Below the pieces are notes generated by a model. It had not been told where the DNA came from. It did not search any database and was given only the letters and a program-made list of their open reading frames with translations. A stretch of DNA of 64,000 nucleotides from Streptomyces acidiscabies. Its GTDB lineage: Bacteria; Actinomycetota; Actinomycetes; Streptomycetales; Streptomycetaceae. Below are positions 7,355 through 16,537 of this stretch, piece after piece (position 1 is the stretch's first letter; every line of letters begins with the position of its first letter). Location: assembly GCF_020010905.1 (NCBI RefSeq), contig NZ_JAGJBY010000002.1, positions 3,844,001-3,908,000 of the forward strand, given 5' to 3'. A program made the position numbers and the translations under genes.

Positions 7355-10099
7355 TCAACGCCGTGTGTCGAAACGCCGGTTGTAGGAGCGGCTCGGCTGA
7401 CCGACCGTCACCGCCGGTACGACCCGCTCGTCGTCGGGGGCGTCCACCGCCGCGCCCGAGGCCAGCACGGCGACCGCCATCGCGTGCGCGAGCGCCGTCC
7501 GCGACCGCACCCCCACCTTCCGGTAGACCCGCGACAGCGCCCCCTCCACGGTCTTGACGCTGATGAACAGCTTCGCGGCGACCTCCCGGTTGGTGGCCCC
7601 GCCCCCGACCAGCTCCGCGATCCGCGCCTCCGTCGGCGTCAGCCCGGGACCCTCGCCGCGCTCCCCGGCGTCCAGCCGCGCCAGCTCCGCCCCGGCCCGC
7701 ACCGCGAGCGCGGCGGCCCCGATCCGCTCCGCCGTCTCCAGCGCCTCCCCGAGCACCGCCCGCGCCGCGCTGCGGTGCCGGGCCCGCCGCTCGACCGTCC
7801 CGAGCGCGGTCAGCGTCCGTACGAGGTCCACCGGCAACGGCAGCCGCCGCAGCCGCTCGACGGCCGTCCGCAGCCGTACGACCCCCTCCTTCGCGTCGCC
7901 GAGGCCCGCCGCGTGCAGCCCCTCCGCCCGCTCCAGGGCCGCCAGCGCGCTGCCCGGTACCTCCCCCGACATGCGTGCGCGGGCCTCGCGCAGCACCGCA
8001 CCGGCCTCGTCGCTCTCGCCGAGGACCACCAGGGCCTCCGCGAGATCCGCGTACCAGTGCAGCAGCGGCGGATCGGCGGCGCCCATCGCCTCCCCGAGGT
8101 CCCGCACCCGCTGGAGCGCCTCGACCGCCGTCGCCGCGCCCTGCGGGTCGCCGGTGAGGAGTTCGGCCTGTCCGAGGACCGCGAGCGCGCGCACCAGGAA
8201 CAGCCGGTCGCCGTCGGCCTCCGAGGCGCGGACCGCGTCCCCGGCGAGACGGCGGGCCTCGTCGGCGGTGCCGCCCACGGTCGCCGCGAGGGCCCGCGCG
8301 TACAGCACGGGCGCCGTCCCCACGCCCGCCTCGCAGCGCGCGGCGGTGGCCAGGGCCTCGCGGCAGTCCCCGGCGCGCACCTGGATACGGGTCAGCGCGA
8401 CCAGGGTGGCCGTCGTCTCCTCGACCCCGGCGACCTCGCCGATCACCGCGAGGAGCCCGGCGACCTGCGCGCGGGCCTCGCCGACCCGGTCCGAGTCCAG
8501 CGCGAGGATCGCCCGCATCCGGATCAGCCCCCAGCCGTCGGGCCCGCTGTGACCGCCCGTCAGCGCGAGCGCCTCCTCCAGGGCGGCCCCGGCCGCGTCC
8601 GGCTCCCCGGCCAGCGACAGCACCCGGCCGAGCGTGGCCAGCGCGCCGACCCGGGTGTCCGTGTCGCCGAGCACGGCGGCCCGGCGCGCGTGGCGGGCCG
8701 CCTCGGTCAACTCCCCGCACAGCAGGCCCCGTACGGCAGCCCAGTAGTGCAACCAGCCCTCGGCCTCCGCGTCCCCGGCCGCGTCCCGCAGCCCCTCCGC
8801 GATCAGCTCGTGCGCCCCCTCCAGCGCCTGCCCGGCGTTGCGCAGCAGCACCACCCGCGCCCGCACCCGCTGCCGGGCGTGCCCCGACCCGGCCAGCACC
8901 GCCTCGGCGGCCTCGCCCGCCTCCTCCTGCCGCCCCGCGTCACAGGCGTACCCGGCGGCGGCCAACAGCCGTTCGGCGCGCGCGTGTTCCCCTGGGGTAC
9001 GGCGAGCCGCGAGCCGCGCCAGCTCGAACGCGGCGTCGGGCTCCCCGCGCCCGCGCGCGTGCTCCGCCGCCGACTCCAGCGTGCGCGCGGTGTCCTCGTC
9101 CTCGTACGGGCGCGCGTACGCGAGATGCCGGGCCCGCTCCACCAGGTCGCCGACCGCACCCGCCAACAGGGCGTGCGCCTCCCGGCGTTCACCCGCCGAC
9201 GCGTCGGCGTACACGGCGGCCCGTACGACGGGGTGCGCGAACCGTACGACCCCGTCGCCGCCGGCCGCCGCGAGGCCGCAGGCCGGGTCGTCGAGCCCGG
9301 CGGCCCGCAGCACGGTGAGGCTCGGACGCTCGGCGGCGCTCGCGACGAGCAGCGTCCGCCGTACGCCTTCCGGCATCTCCGCCAGCAGCCGGGTACGCAG
9401 GTGCCGGGGGACGTCCAGCACCGGGCCGAGCAGGGCGGAGTGCTGCAACTCCAGTGCGTACGACGGGTTTCCGGCGGCGGTCTCCTGGAGCGCACGCAGC
9501 ACGTCAGGTGGCAGGTCGGCGCGCACGATCCGCGCCACCTCGTCGTACGACAAGGGCGGCATCCGCAGCACGGCCGTACCCGGCGGACACACCCCCTCCG
9601 GCCGCTCCCCGTCCGCGACCCGCTCGGCGGCCACCACCCGCAGATCGAGCCCGCCCACCCGGCGCACCACGAACGCGAGCACCTCGGCGCTCTCCGCGTC
9701 GAGCCACTGCATCCCGTCGACGACCAGCAGCACGGGCCCCGCGAGCCCTCGCAGGACGTCGAGCACGGCGACGCGTACGGCGAGCCTGCCCCGGCCGTCG
9801 CCCGGTGCCTCGCCCCGCAGCAGCGCGCCCCGCAACGCCTCCCGGAGCGGCGGCGCGAGGGAGTCCAGGCGGCTGTCCGGCACCTGCGCGAACAGGTCGA
9901 CGAGCCCGGCGTACGGGAGTTCGGCGTCGTCTTCAGAAGGGGAGCAGCGCAGGACCGTCGCGGCCTGGGCGGTCGTCAGGAGCGCGTCCACCAGCGTGGA
10001 CTTGCCGATTCCGGCGGGGCCGTGGAACAACACCCCGGGGGCGGTGGCCAGTTCGGCCCGTGCGGTGTCGAGCAGGTCCCGGCGGCAGGTCAGGAGCAC
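7355..10099 (-). CDS. Large LuxR-family (LAL) ATP-binding transcriptional regulator
   Basis: 914 residues. Walker A is GPAGIGKST at 27-35 and Walker B is VLLVVDGMQWLD at about 123-134; the middle is a long, Ala/Glu/Arg-rich TPR-like helical region; the C-terminus (about 820-875) is a LuxR helix-turn-helix (LTPTEARIAELVGGGATNRE, then VAAKLFISVKTVEGALSRVY). LAL proteins are ATP-dependent activators of antibiotic, sugar or protease genes. The GTG start at 10099 puts the P-loop at the usual distance from the N-terminus, though the Shine-Dalgarno is weak. The closest downstream gene on the strand is the S53 peptidase, a plausible target. Confidence 0.88.
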   Translation of the reverse strand: MLLTCRRDLLDTARAELATAPGVLFHGPAGIGKSTLVDALLTTAQAATVLRCSPSEDDAELPYAGLVDLFAQVPDSRLDSLAPPLREALRGALLRGEAPGDGRGRLAVRVAVLDVLRGLAGPVLLVVDGMQWLDAESAEVLAFVVRRVGGLDLRVVAAERVADGERPEGVCPPGTAVLRMPPLSYDEVARIVRADLPPDVLRALQETAAGNPSYALELQHSALLGPVLDVPRHLRTRLLAEMPEGVRRTLLVASAAERPSLTVLRAAGLDDPACGLAAAGGDGVVRFAHPVVRAAVYADASAGERREAHALLAGAVGDLVERARHLAYARPYEDEDTARTLESAAEHARGRGEPDAAFELARLAARRTPGEHARAERLLAAAGYACDAGRQEEAGEAAEAVLAGSGHARQRVRARVVLLRNAGQALEGAHELIAEGLRDAAGDAEAEGWLHYWAAVRGLLCGELTEAARHARRAAVLGDTDTRVGALATLGRVLSLAGEPDAAGAALEEALALTGGHSGPDGWGLIRMRAILALDSDRVGEARAQVAGLLAVIGEVAGVEETTATLVALTRIQVRAGDCREALATAARCEAGVGTAPVLYARALAATVGGTADEARRLAGDAVRASEADGDRLFLVRALAVLGQAELLTGDPQGAATAVEALQRVRDLGEAMGAADPPLLHWYADLAEALVVLGESDEAGAVLREARARMSGEVPGSALAALERAEGLHAAGLGDAKEGVVRLRTAVERLRRLPLPVDLVRTLTALGTVERRARHRSAARAVLGEALETAERIGAAALAVRAGAELARLDAGERGEGPGLTPTEARIAELVGGGATNREVAAKLFISVKTVEGALSRVYRKVGVRSRTALAHAMAVAVLASGAAVDAPDDERVVPAVTVGQPSRSYNRRFDTRR

Positions 10100-10184
10100 A
10101 GGGGGCGGTGGCCTTCGGCGCCGGGGACGGGTCTGCGGTCGGGGCGGATCATGTGCTCATGACAACCTGGCTGGATTCCGCTTG

Positions 10185-11192
10185 TCAATAACCGTCCATG
10201 CCACCGTGTGCGTCCCGTATGGCTGGTTCGAGCAGCGACAGCGTCCGCGCCCCCGCGTCCAGCCCCGCCCGCACCCCCACCGGCATTGGCAGGTTCGCCC
10301 CCGCGTGCCCGAAGTCGACGTTGCCGAGCACGGGGATGTCCCGGTCGCCGAGGGCGTCGAGGACGAGGTCGCGCAGGGTCGGGTCCGGCGTACCCGTACC
10401 CAGGCCCGCGATGCCGTCCGGGACGCCGACGACCATGCCCGCGATCCGGTCGAGGATGCCGCAGTGCCGCATGACCTGGAGGTACGTCCACACGTGCGCC
10501 GCGAGGCCGCCCGCCTCCTCCCAGAACAGGACCGCGCCGTCGAACCGTTCGAGGGGGAGCGCGTACGGCGTCGCCTGGTTGAGGGCGATGCGGTTGATGA
10601 CCCCGCCGACGAGGGGGCCCTCGGCGTGGCCGGGGCGCCAGCACTCCCACGTCGGTGCGGACGGCAGCGCGCCGATCGGCTCCGTGCTGGTCAGCAGCGT
10701 CGTGTAGAGCCGCGCCAGCTCCGCCCGGCGGGCCGGGGACGCGCGCTGCCAGTGGCCGCCGAGGCCGGGGGTGGCCACGTCGGTGTGGAAGCCGACCAGG
10801 CCCGTGCGGGCGTACAGCACCAGGTGCAGGAGGGAGATGTCGCTGAGGCCGAGGACCGGCTTGGGGTCGGCGGCGACCGCGTCGTAGTCGATGAGGTCGA
10901 GATAGCCGAACACGGTCTGGCCCCCGTCGTGCGCGACGATCGCCCGCACCTCGGGGTCCCGCAGCAGGCTGTTGAACTCCTCGGCGATCTCCGCCGGCCG
11001 CGCCGCGCTCCACCAGCGCCGCCGCCCGGCTTCGAGGAGCGGCGCCCGGCGCACCCGGAACCCCATCCCCTCCAGTACGGCCACGGCCCGGCCGAGATCG
11101 GGCTCGTACTCGGCGTGCAGCGGCCCGGACAGCGAGGCGACGACGACGAGGTCCCCGGGCTTGAGGGCACGGGGACGAAGCAGGCTGATCAT
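10185..11192 (-). CDS. S66 peptidase family protein (LD-carboxypeptidase / MccF-like)
   Basis: 335 residues of the LdcA/MccF family. The nucleophile Ser lies in VLGLSDISLLH (about residue 117), the catalytic Glu in LFWEEAGG and the His in VDFGHAGANLPMP. LdcA enzymes trim the terminal D-Ala from murein tetrapeptides during recycling; MccF relatives cleave microcin-like acyl-sulfamoyl adenylates, giving self-immunity. Length and the aromatic-rich WECWRPG loop suit the MccF/S66C side, but this cannot be settled here. It has no signal peptide and is cytoplasmic. Confidence 0.82.
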   Translation of the reverse strand: MISLLRPRALKPGDLVVVASLSGPLHAEYEPDLGRAVAVLEGMGFRVRRAPLLEAGRRRWWSAARPAEIAEEFNSLLRDPEVRAIVAHDGGQTVFGYLDLIDYDAVAADPKPVLGLSDISLLHLVLYARTGLVGFHTDVATPGLGGHWQRASPARRAELARLYTTLLTSTEPIGALPSAPTWECWRPGHAEGPLVGGVINRIALNQATPYALPLERFDGAVLFWEEAGGLAAHVWTYLQVMRHCGILDRIAGMVVGVPDGIAGLGTGTPDPTLRDLVLDALGDRDIPVLGNVDFGHAGANLPMPVGVRAGLDAGARTLSLLEPAIRDAHGGMDGY

Positions 11193-11217
11193 CGCCGCAG
11201 TCTCACCGCTCCCGCGA

Positions 11218-11838
11218 TCACCCGCCAGCCAATTCCGGCTCCGGCATGCCCTCCCAGCTCAGGACCCGCCACCCCGCGTCCGGCGACCCGGTCAGGGTGA
11301 CGACGCCCGTATTCGCCAGGGGATGACGCAGCGCGTAGTCCGCGTCGACGTTCTCCGCGCGGGCCGCCACCCACATGCGGATCGCGGCGCCGTGACTGAC
11401 CATGGCGACCGTGTCCGCTCCCGACGCGGCGGCCTCCCGCACCACGGAGTCGAACCGCGAGAGGGCCTCGACCCCGTTCTCGCCGCCCGGGACGCGGTGT
11501 TCCGTGTCCCCGCAGGGCCAGGCGAAGACGGCCGCGTGGTAGAGGGCGATGGCCTCGTCGTCGCCGCGCATCTCCAGGTCCCCGGCGATCACCTCCCGGA
11601 TGCCGTCCCGGACCTGGACGTCGAGGCCCGTCGCGGCGGCCAGCGGCGCCGCGGTGAGCTGGGTGCGCCGGAGCGTGGACGCGTAGAGGGCGTCGATCCG
11701 CTCGCCGGCCAGCAGCGCGGGGAGCGCCTGCGCCTGTTCCTGTCCCAAGGGGGTCAGTCCTGGTCCGGGCTCGGCGGTGTCCAGGAGGTGCGTGAGGTTG
11801 GAGGGGGTCTGGCCGTGGCGGATCAGCAGGAGGCGCAT
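11218..11838 (-). CDS. Histidine phosphatase family protein
   Basis: 206 residues. The phosphohistidine motif LLLIRHGQTPSN is at the very start, with Arg in STLRRTQLTA, and the second His is in AMVSHGAAIRMW. This is the phosphoglycerate-mutase-like branch (cobC/gpmB/SixA-type); the actual substrate is unknown. It lies 25 bases before the S66 peptidase on the same strand, so the two may be co-transcribed. Confidence 0.87.
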   Translation of the reverse strand: MRLLLIRHGQTPSNLTHLLDTAEPGPGLTPLGQEQAQALPALLAGERIDALYASTLRRTQLTAAPLAAATGLDVQVRDGIREVIAGDLEMRGDDEAIALYHAAVFAWPCGDTEHRVPGGENGVEALSRFDSVVREAAASGADTVAMVSHGAAIRMWVAARAENVDADYALRHPLANTGVVTLTGSPDAGWRVLSWEGMPEPELAGG

Positions 11839-11911
11839 GGGGGGAGTATGGACGCGGGCCGGTGCGTACCGGTATGTCGAACCTCACCCCCGCTGCGTCA
11901 ACTGACCTTGC

Positions 11912-12658
11912 TCAGCCGTACCGTTCGATCCTGATCCGGTCGACCGGCTGGCCCGCGTCGACCAGCAGCCGCGAGGCGTGCTCGGCGAAGGCGTTGGAGC
12001 CGCAGACGTACGCCTCCCAGGCGGTGCCGTCGGTGAAGAGGGGTTCCAGGTGGGATGAGTTGAGGCGTCCCACCGGGGACCCTTCGGGCGCGCTGCGGGT
12101 GAACACCGGCGTCGTCTCCGTGCCGTACTCGTCCGCGTAGATCAGCTCCTCGGGGCTGCGCGCGGACACCAACAGGCGTAGCGGTACGTCGAGTTGGTGT
12201 GCCCGGTGGTGGCGGACCATCGACATCAGCGGGACGACCCCGGAGCCCGCGCCGATCAGCAGCGCGGGGCGGTCGCCGGGCCAGGCGAAGAAGCCGGAGA
12301 GCGGGCCGCGCACCTCGACCTGGTCGCCGGGTTTCGCGACCGTGTGGAACCAGCCCGAGACCTCGCCGTCCTCGACGTGGTCGAGGGTCAGCTCGATGTG
12401 GCCCGAGGCGTCCGGCGCGGAGGCGAGCGAGTAGTGGCGCTGCGCGGTGTAGCCGTCCTCGGCGGTGAGGCGGAGCATCAGGTGCTGGCCGGGGAGGTGC
12501 CCCGCCCAGGCGGGCACGGCGAACCGGAACGTCGCCGCGTACGGGGTCTCGCGGCGGACCTCGGTCAGCGTCGCCGTCTGCCAGACGGCCGCCGCGCGGT
12601 TGGACACGGCGATACGGCCGGGCACGGCGAACCGGGTCTCGAACGTCTGCTCAGTCAC
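11912..12658 (-). CDS. FAD/NAD(P)-binding ferredoxin-reductase-type protein
   Basis: 248 residues of the FNR fold: an FAD-binding barrel with RHYSLASAP (flavin-binding RxYS) and GPLSGFFAW, then the nucleotide-binding half beginning LLIGAGSGVVPLMSMVR and ending with YVCGSNAFAE. No iron-sulfur domain is present. The GTG start at 12656-12658 overlaps the stop of the molybdopterin enzyme by eight bases (GTGACTGA), a strong sign of translational coupling; the pair forms a known electron-transfer partnership in which this protein feeds the molybdenum enzyme. Confidence 0.88.
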   Translation of the reverse strand: MTEQTFETRFAVPGRIAVSNRAAAVWQTATLTEVRRETPYAATFRFAVPAWAGHLPGQHLMLRLTAEDGYTAQRHYSLASAPDASGHIELTLDHVEDGEVSGWFHTVAKPGDQVEVRGPLSGFFAWPGDRPALLIGAGSGVVPLMSMVRHHRAHQLDVPLRLLVSARSPEELIYADEYGTETTPVFTRSAPEGSPVGRLNSSHLEPLFTDGTAWEAYVCGSNAFAEHASRLLVDAGQPVDRIRIERYG

Positions 12659-13256
12659 CGGAGTACCTCTGCTCCTCCCACGGGTTGCCCCGCGCGTGGT
12701 ACCCGTTCTGCTCCCAGAACCCCGGCTCGTCGTGGTCGAGGAGCCTGATGCCCGCGACCCACTTCGCGCTCTTCCAGAAGTACAGGTGCGGCACCAGCAG
12801 CCGCGCGGGCCCGCCGTGCTCGGCCGCGAGCGGCAGGCCGTCGTACGTGAAGGCGATCCACGCCTTGCCGCCGGTCAGGTCCGCGAGGGGCAGGTTCGTC
12901 GTGTAGCCGGTGTGCGAGTAGGCGACCGCGTGCGTGGCGGCCCTGTCCGGGCGTACGGCCGCGAGGAACGCGTCCAGCGAGATCCCGCCGAAGCGGACGC
13001 CGAACTTGGACCAGCTCGTCACGCAGTGGATGTCGCCCCGGTACTCGGAGCCGGGCAGCGCCTGCGCCTCCTGCCAGGTCCAGGTGCGCGGCTCCGCCAC
13101 CAGGCCGTCGACCCGGAACGTCCAGTCGGCGGGCGCGAGGTCCGGCGTGACCTCGGCGGACAGGACGGGCCAGTCGTCGCCCGCGTCGTACTGGCCGGGC
13201 GGCAGCCCCGGGTTGTGGACGCGGGGGCGCCCGGCGAATCCTCGGGTGACGTTCAT
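12651..13256 (-). CDS. Sulfite oxidase-like molybdopterin-dependent oxidoreductase
   Basis: 201 residues of the sulfite oxidase/YedY catalytic fold. The molybdenum-ligating cysteine is Cys78 in GDIHCVTSWSKFG, followed by FGGISLDAFL and the pterin-binding VPHLYFWKSAKWV. It lacks a Tat signal and a heme domain, so it is cytoplasmic, unlike MsrP. Actinobacterial members occur with the FNR-type reductase encoded immediately downstream; together they probably reduce an oxidised sulfur or nitrogen substrate. Substrate unknown. Confidence 0.87.
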   Translation of the reverse strand: MNVTRGFAGRPRVHNPGLPPGQYDAGDDWPVLSAEVTPDLAPADWTFRVDGLVAEPRTWTWQEAQALPGSEYRGDIHCVTSWSKFGVRFGGISLDAFLAAVRPDRAATHAVAYSHTGYTTNLPLADLTGGKAWIAFTYDGLPLAAEHGGPARLLVPHLYFWKSAKWVAGIRLLDHDEPGFWEQNGYHARGNPWEEQRYSGD

Positions 13257-13416
13257 GGGTGCCTGTCTCGGAGAAACGTTCGTGCGGCCTCCACGATACG
13301 CGGCGCGCGCGGCGGCCGATCATTACGTCCGTATGAACGCTCGCGGCGCCCGGGAATACCCTCCCACCTGGGGTTCTTGGTGAGGGATGACACAGACGAG
13401 CCGTAGAGAGGGAGCC

Positions 13417-14337
13417 ATGTCCAAGGCGTACGTCTTCACCCGCCACGGAGGCCCGGAGACCCAGGCCCTCATCGACCTCGACCGCCCCGCCCCGGGCCCC
13501 GGCGAACTGCTGATCGCCGTCCGCGCGGCCGGCGTCAACCCCGTCGACTGGAAACTCCGCGCGGGCCTGCGCCGCCCCGGCGACACCGGCGAGCGCGTCT
13601 TCCCGTCGGTCCTCGGCAGCGAGGCGTCCGGCGTGGTGACCGCGCTCGGCGAGGGGGTGACCGGGTTCGCCGTCGGCGACGAGGTCTTCGGCACGGCCCT
13701 GACCGGCGGCTACGCCGAGGAGACGATCCTCCCGGTGGCCATCGCCGCCCACAAGCCCGCCGCCTTGTCCTTCGCCGACGCCGCGACCCTCCCCGTGGCC
13801 GCCGCGACCGCCTACGACGGCGTCCACCAGCTCGCCCTCCCCGCCGGCGCGACCCTCCTGATCGCCGGCGCGGGCGGCGGCGTCGGCGTGGCCGCCGTCC
13901 AGATCGCGCGCGCCCTCGGCCTGAAGGTGGTCGGCGTCGCGAGCGCCGCGAAGAAGGAGTTCCTGGAGTCGCTGGGCGCGCTCCACGTGCCGTCCGGCCC
14001 CGACTGGGCCTCGCGGGTGCCCGGTCCCGTCGACGCGGTGTACGACCTTGTCGGCGGCGAAGTGCTGGAGCAGGCGGCCGGACTGGTCAGCGGGCCGGGC
14101 AGGCTGATCACGGCCGGGGCCTCCGAGGAGGCCGTCGCCGCGCTGGGCGGGGCACGCGTCACGCGGGCCCGCAACGCGGCCGTACTGGAAGCGGTCGCCG
14201 ACCTCGTCGTGCGGGGCGCCCTCGATCCGTACGTCACCGCGCGGTTCTCCCTCGACGACGCCGGGGAAGCGCTGCGCAGCGTCGAGGACGGGCACGCCCG
14301 CGGCAAGGTCGTGATCGAGATCGGGGGAGCGGCGTGA
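13417..14337 (+). CDS. NADP-dependent quinone oxidoreductase-like enzyme (MDR superfamily)
   Basis: 306 residues of the zinc-free medium-chain dehydrogenase/reductase group. It shows the GroES-like half (GELLIAVRAAGVNPVDWKLR, GSEASGVV), the NADPH motif LLIAGAGGGVGVAAVQIARA and the end segment GKVVIEIGG. No structural zinc cysteines are present. The ATG at 13417 follows GGGAG; the earlier ATG at 13387 lacks a ribosome site. It overlaps the next gene by GTGA. Likely reduces quinones or enones. Confidence 0.86.
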   Translation: MSKAYVFTRHGGPETQALIDLDRPAPGPGELLIAVRAAGVNPVDWKLRAGLRRPGDTGERVFPSVLGSEASGVVTALGEGVTGFAVGDEVFGTALTGGYAEETILPVAIAAHKPAALSFADAATLPVAAATAYDGVHQLALPAGATLLIAGAGGGVGVAAVQIARALGLKVVGVASAAKKEFLESLGALHVPSGPDWASRVPGPVDAVYDLVGGEVLEQAAGLVSGPGRLITAGASEEAVAALGGARVTRARNAAVLEAVADLVVRGALDPYVTARFSLDDAGEALRSVEDGHARGKVVIEIGGAA

Positions 14338-15032
14338 GCCACGTACTGGACAATCCGGCGCTGCACTCCCTGACCGGGCCGCACGCGCGGTTCGCCGAGC
14401 GCAGGGGGCGGGTGCTGCGGTACCCCGTCGACGTCTCGCCCTGGCTCGCGCTGCCGGAGGAGCCGGACGCGCGGGACTGGGCCGACCTCGTCGCGCTCGC
14501 CGGGCCCGGCGCCGAGGTGCCGCTGCCCGGCTACCGGGGTGACGTGCCCGCCGGGTGGGAGGTCACCTTCCAGGTCGAGGGCGTGCAGCTCGTCGACGAC
14601 GGGCTCGACGCGGCGCCGGACCCGGAGGCCGTACGGCTCGGCGCCGCCGACGTCCCCGAGATCCTGGACCTGGTGGCCCGTACCCAGCCCGGCCCGTTCC
14701 TGCCGCGCACCATCGAACTCGGCACCTACCTCGGCATCCGCCGCGAGGGCGCGCTCGTCGCGCTGGCCGGGGAGCGGCTGCACCCGCCGGGGTACACGGA
14801 GATCAGCGCCGTGTGCACGGACCCGGCGTACCGGGGGCAGGGCCTGGCCACGCGGCTCGTCCTCGCGGTCGCGCACGGCATCCGGGAGCGTGGGGAGGTG
14901 CCGTTTCTGCATACGGGGGCGGGGAACACGAACGCGATCCGGCTCTACGAGTCGCTCGGGTTCAGCCTGCGGCGGCGTACGGCGTTCCTCGCCGCGCGGC
15001 CTCTGCGGGCGGCCGAGGCGCAGTCCGTGTGA
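14334..15032 (+). CDS. GNAT family N-acetyltransferase
   Basis: 232 residues. The C-terminal half is an FR47-like GNAT domain: ISAVCTDPAYRGQGLATRLV is the acetyl-CoA pyrophosphate loop and NAIRLYESLGFSLRRRTAF the terminal strand. The N-terminal half is the domain usual for this group and carries no catalytic motif. Start GTG overlaps the upstream stop (GTGA), so it is translated together with the oxidoreductase. The substrate is unknown. Confidence 0.86.
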   Translation: MSHVLDNPALHSLTGPHARFAERRGRVLRYPVDVSPWLALPEEPDARDWADLVALAGPGAEVPLPGYRGDVPAGWEVTFQVEGVQLVDDGLDAAPDPEAVRLGAADVPEILDLVARTQPGPFLPRTIELGTYLGIRREGALVALAGERLHPPGYTEISAVCTDPAYRGQGLATRLVLAVAHGIRERGEVPFLHTGAGNTNAIRLYESLGFSLRRRTAFLAARPLRAAEAQSV

Positions 15033-15053
15033 TCGAGGTGCAGTCCGTGTGAC
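15020..15053 (+). repeat. Short tandem duplication spanning a stop codon
   Basis: GCAGTCCGTGTGA occurs at about 15020-15032, where it ends the acetyltransferase gene, and again 21 bases later at 15041-15053. It looks like a recent slippage duplication of the gene's 3' end. Confidence 0.6.
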
Positions 15054-15059
15054 CGGCGG

Positions 15060-15839
15060 TCAGGACGCCGGCTGGTGTGCGGGGGCCCCGGTCCGCACCG
15101 CCAGCCGGAAACCCACGCCCCGCACCGCCTCGATGCACACCGCGTCCCCCAGCTTGTGCCGCAGCCCGTACACGTGCGTGTCCAGCGTCTTCGTCGGGCC
15201 GAACCAGTTGCTGTCCCACACCGCCGCCATGATGTCCTCGCGGGTCACGAGGGCGTCGAGGCGGTCGGCGAGGTAGACGAGGAGCGCGTACTCCTTCGGG
15301 CTCAGCGGGATCTCCGTGTCGTCGAGGTACGTGCGGTGCGCGAGCCGGTCGATGGACAGGCGGCCGTAGCGGTCCAGGGAGCGGCGGGGGAGGCCTATGA
15401 CGACACCGGAGGCCGGACCGGGGGCTGAAGAACCGGGGGTCGCACCAGGGGCGGTGGGCCGGGGCACGGCGGCGGCCGGTGGCGGGGCCAGGCGCCTGCG
15501 CTGTACCGCGCGCATACGGGCGATCAACTCCCGTACGGTGAAGGGCTTCACGACGTAGTCGTCCGCGCCCAGCTCCAGGCCGACGACCTTGTCCGTCTCC
15601 GAACTCCGCGCGCTGATCATGATGAGGGACACCTCGCTGCGGGCCCGCAGCCGGCGGCACACGTCGAGGCCGTCCATGTCCGGCAGCCCCAGGTCCAGGA
15701 GGACCATCTCCGGGTCGCCGCCCGCGAGCAGCGCCTCCTGCCCGGTGGCGACCCAGTGGACGTCGTGGCCGTATCGGGCGAGGCCGCGGGCGAGGGGGCC
15801 GGCGATCTCGGGATCGTCCTCGACGAGGAGTACGTGCAT
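15060..15839 (-). CDS. OmpR-type response regulator with long Pro/Ala linker
   Basis: 259 residues: receiver domain (MHVLLVEDD, phospho-acceptor in VLLDLGLPDMDGLDV, Lys in DDYVVKPF), a 40-residue Pro/Ala/Gly-rich linker (about 118-160) and a winged helix (about 165-250). The DNA-binding domain shares the WDSNWFGPTKTLDTHV segment with the regulator at 3861-4526, so the two are paralogues. No kinase gene is adjacent. It follows the TetR gene by 52 bases on the same strand. Confidence 0.88.
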   Translation of the reverse strand: MHVLLVEDDPEIAGPLARGLARYGHDVHWVATGQEALLAGGDPEMVLLDLGLPDMDGLDVCRRLRARSEVSLIMISARSSETDKVVGLELGADDYVVKPFTVRELIARMRAVQRRRLAPPPAAAVPRPTAPGATPGSSAPGPASGVVIGLPRRSLDRYGRLSIDRLAHRTYLDDTEIPLSPKEYALLVYLADRLDALVTREDIMAAVWDSNWFGPTKTLDTHVYGLRHKLGDAVCIEAVRGVGFRLAVRTGAPAHQPAS

Positions 15840-15891
15840 GGTGTTTCTCCTGGTGACTCCGGGCGGAGCTGTCTGTGGGGGCGGGGGAGTC

Positions 15892-16491
15892 TCAGGGGCC
15901 GGTCAGGGCCGGGTGCAGGCCCAGCGCCGGGAACACCAGCGCGTCCAGGTGGCGCCGCATCTCGACGACGGTCAGCGGTTCCTCGCCGAGCAGCGGCCGG
16001 GCGAGGATGACGCTCAGCAGCAGCCCGGGGACGAGGTCGAGGGCCGGACAGTCGGCGGGGACCTCGCCGCGCCGCACCGCGCGCCGGAGCAGCGTGGCGA
16101 GGTCGGCCAGCGCGGGCTCCAGCATCGACTGGCGCAGCGAGCACCGCAGTTCGGGGTTGCCGAGGATCGCGCTGCCGACGCCGAGGTGCAGGGCGGGGCC
16201 GCGCGACAGGGCCTCGTCACCGACCCGGTCGATGACCTCGTACAGGTCCCCGGGCAGCGAGCCCGTGTCGATCTCGGTGATCCGCAGCGGCACGCGCTGG
16301 CCGAGAGCCGCGACGACCAGCTGGGGCTTGCTGCCCCACTGCCGGTACAGCGTGGCCTTCCCGGCGCGGACACGGGCGGCGACCGCCTCCATGGTGAGGG
16401 CCTCGTACCCGACCTCGCGGAGCAGGGCGAGTACGGCCTCGTACACCTGGGCGGCGCGCAGCGGAGTGATCCGGGTGCGGCGGACGGCCAT
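15892..16491 (-). CDS. TetR family transcriptional regulator
   Basis: 199 residues. Residues 10-55 form the TetR helix-turn-helix (LLREVGYEALTMEAVAARVR then AGKATLYRQWGSKPQLV); the rest is the ligand-binding helical bundle of the TetR_C_11-like type. AGGAGG lies seven bases before the ATG at 16489-16491, favouring it over the GTG two codons upstream. It probably forms an operon with the response regulator downstream. The left copy of the 120-bp repeat begins only 47 bases upstream, inside its promoter region. Confidence 0.86.
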   Translation of the reverse strand: MAVRRTRITPLRAAQVYEAVLALLREVGYEALTMEAVAARVRAGKATLYRQWGSKPQLVVAALGQRVPLRITEIDTGSLPGDLYEVIDRVGDEALSRGPALHLGVGSAILGNPELRCSLRQSMLEPALADLATLLRRAVRRGEVPADCPALDLVPGLLLSVILARPLLGEEPLTVVEMRRHLDALVFPALGLHPALTGP

Positions 16492-16537
16492 GGGCACCCC
16501 TCCTCGGCGTGAACGGCCTCAGGCTAGTCGCGCCGCT

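Noticed and set aside
7325..10162. A 945-codon open frame on the plus strand opposite the LAL regulator
   Set aside because: It is the shadow of the real gene: low-complexity Arg/Pro/Gly-rich translation, no domain, no ribosome site, while the minus strand shows Walker motifs and a LuxR HTH.
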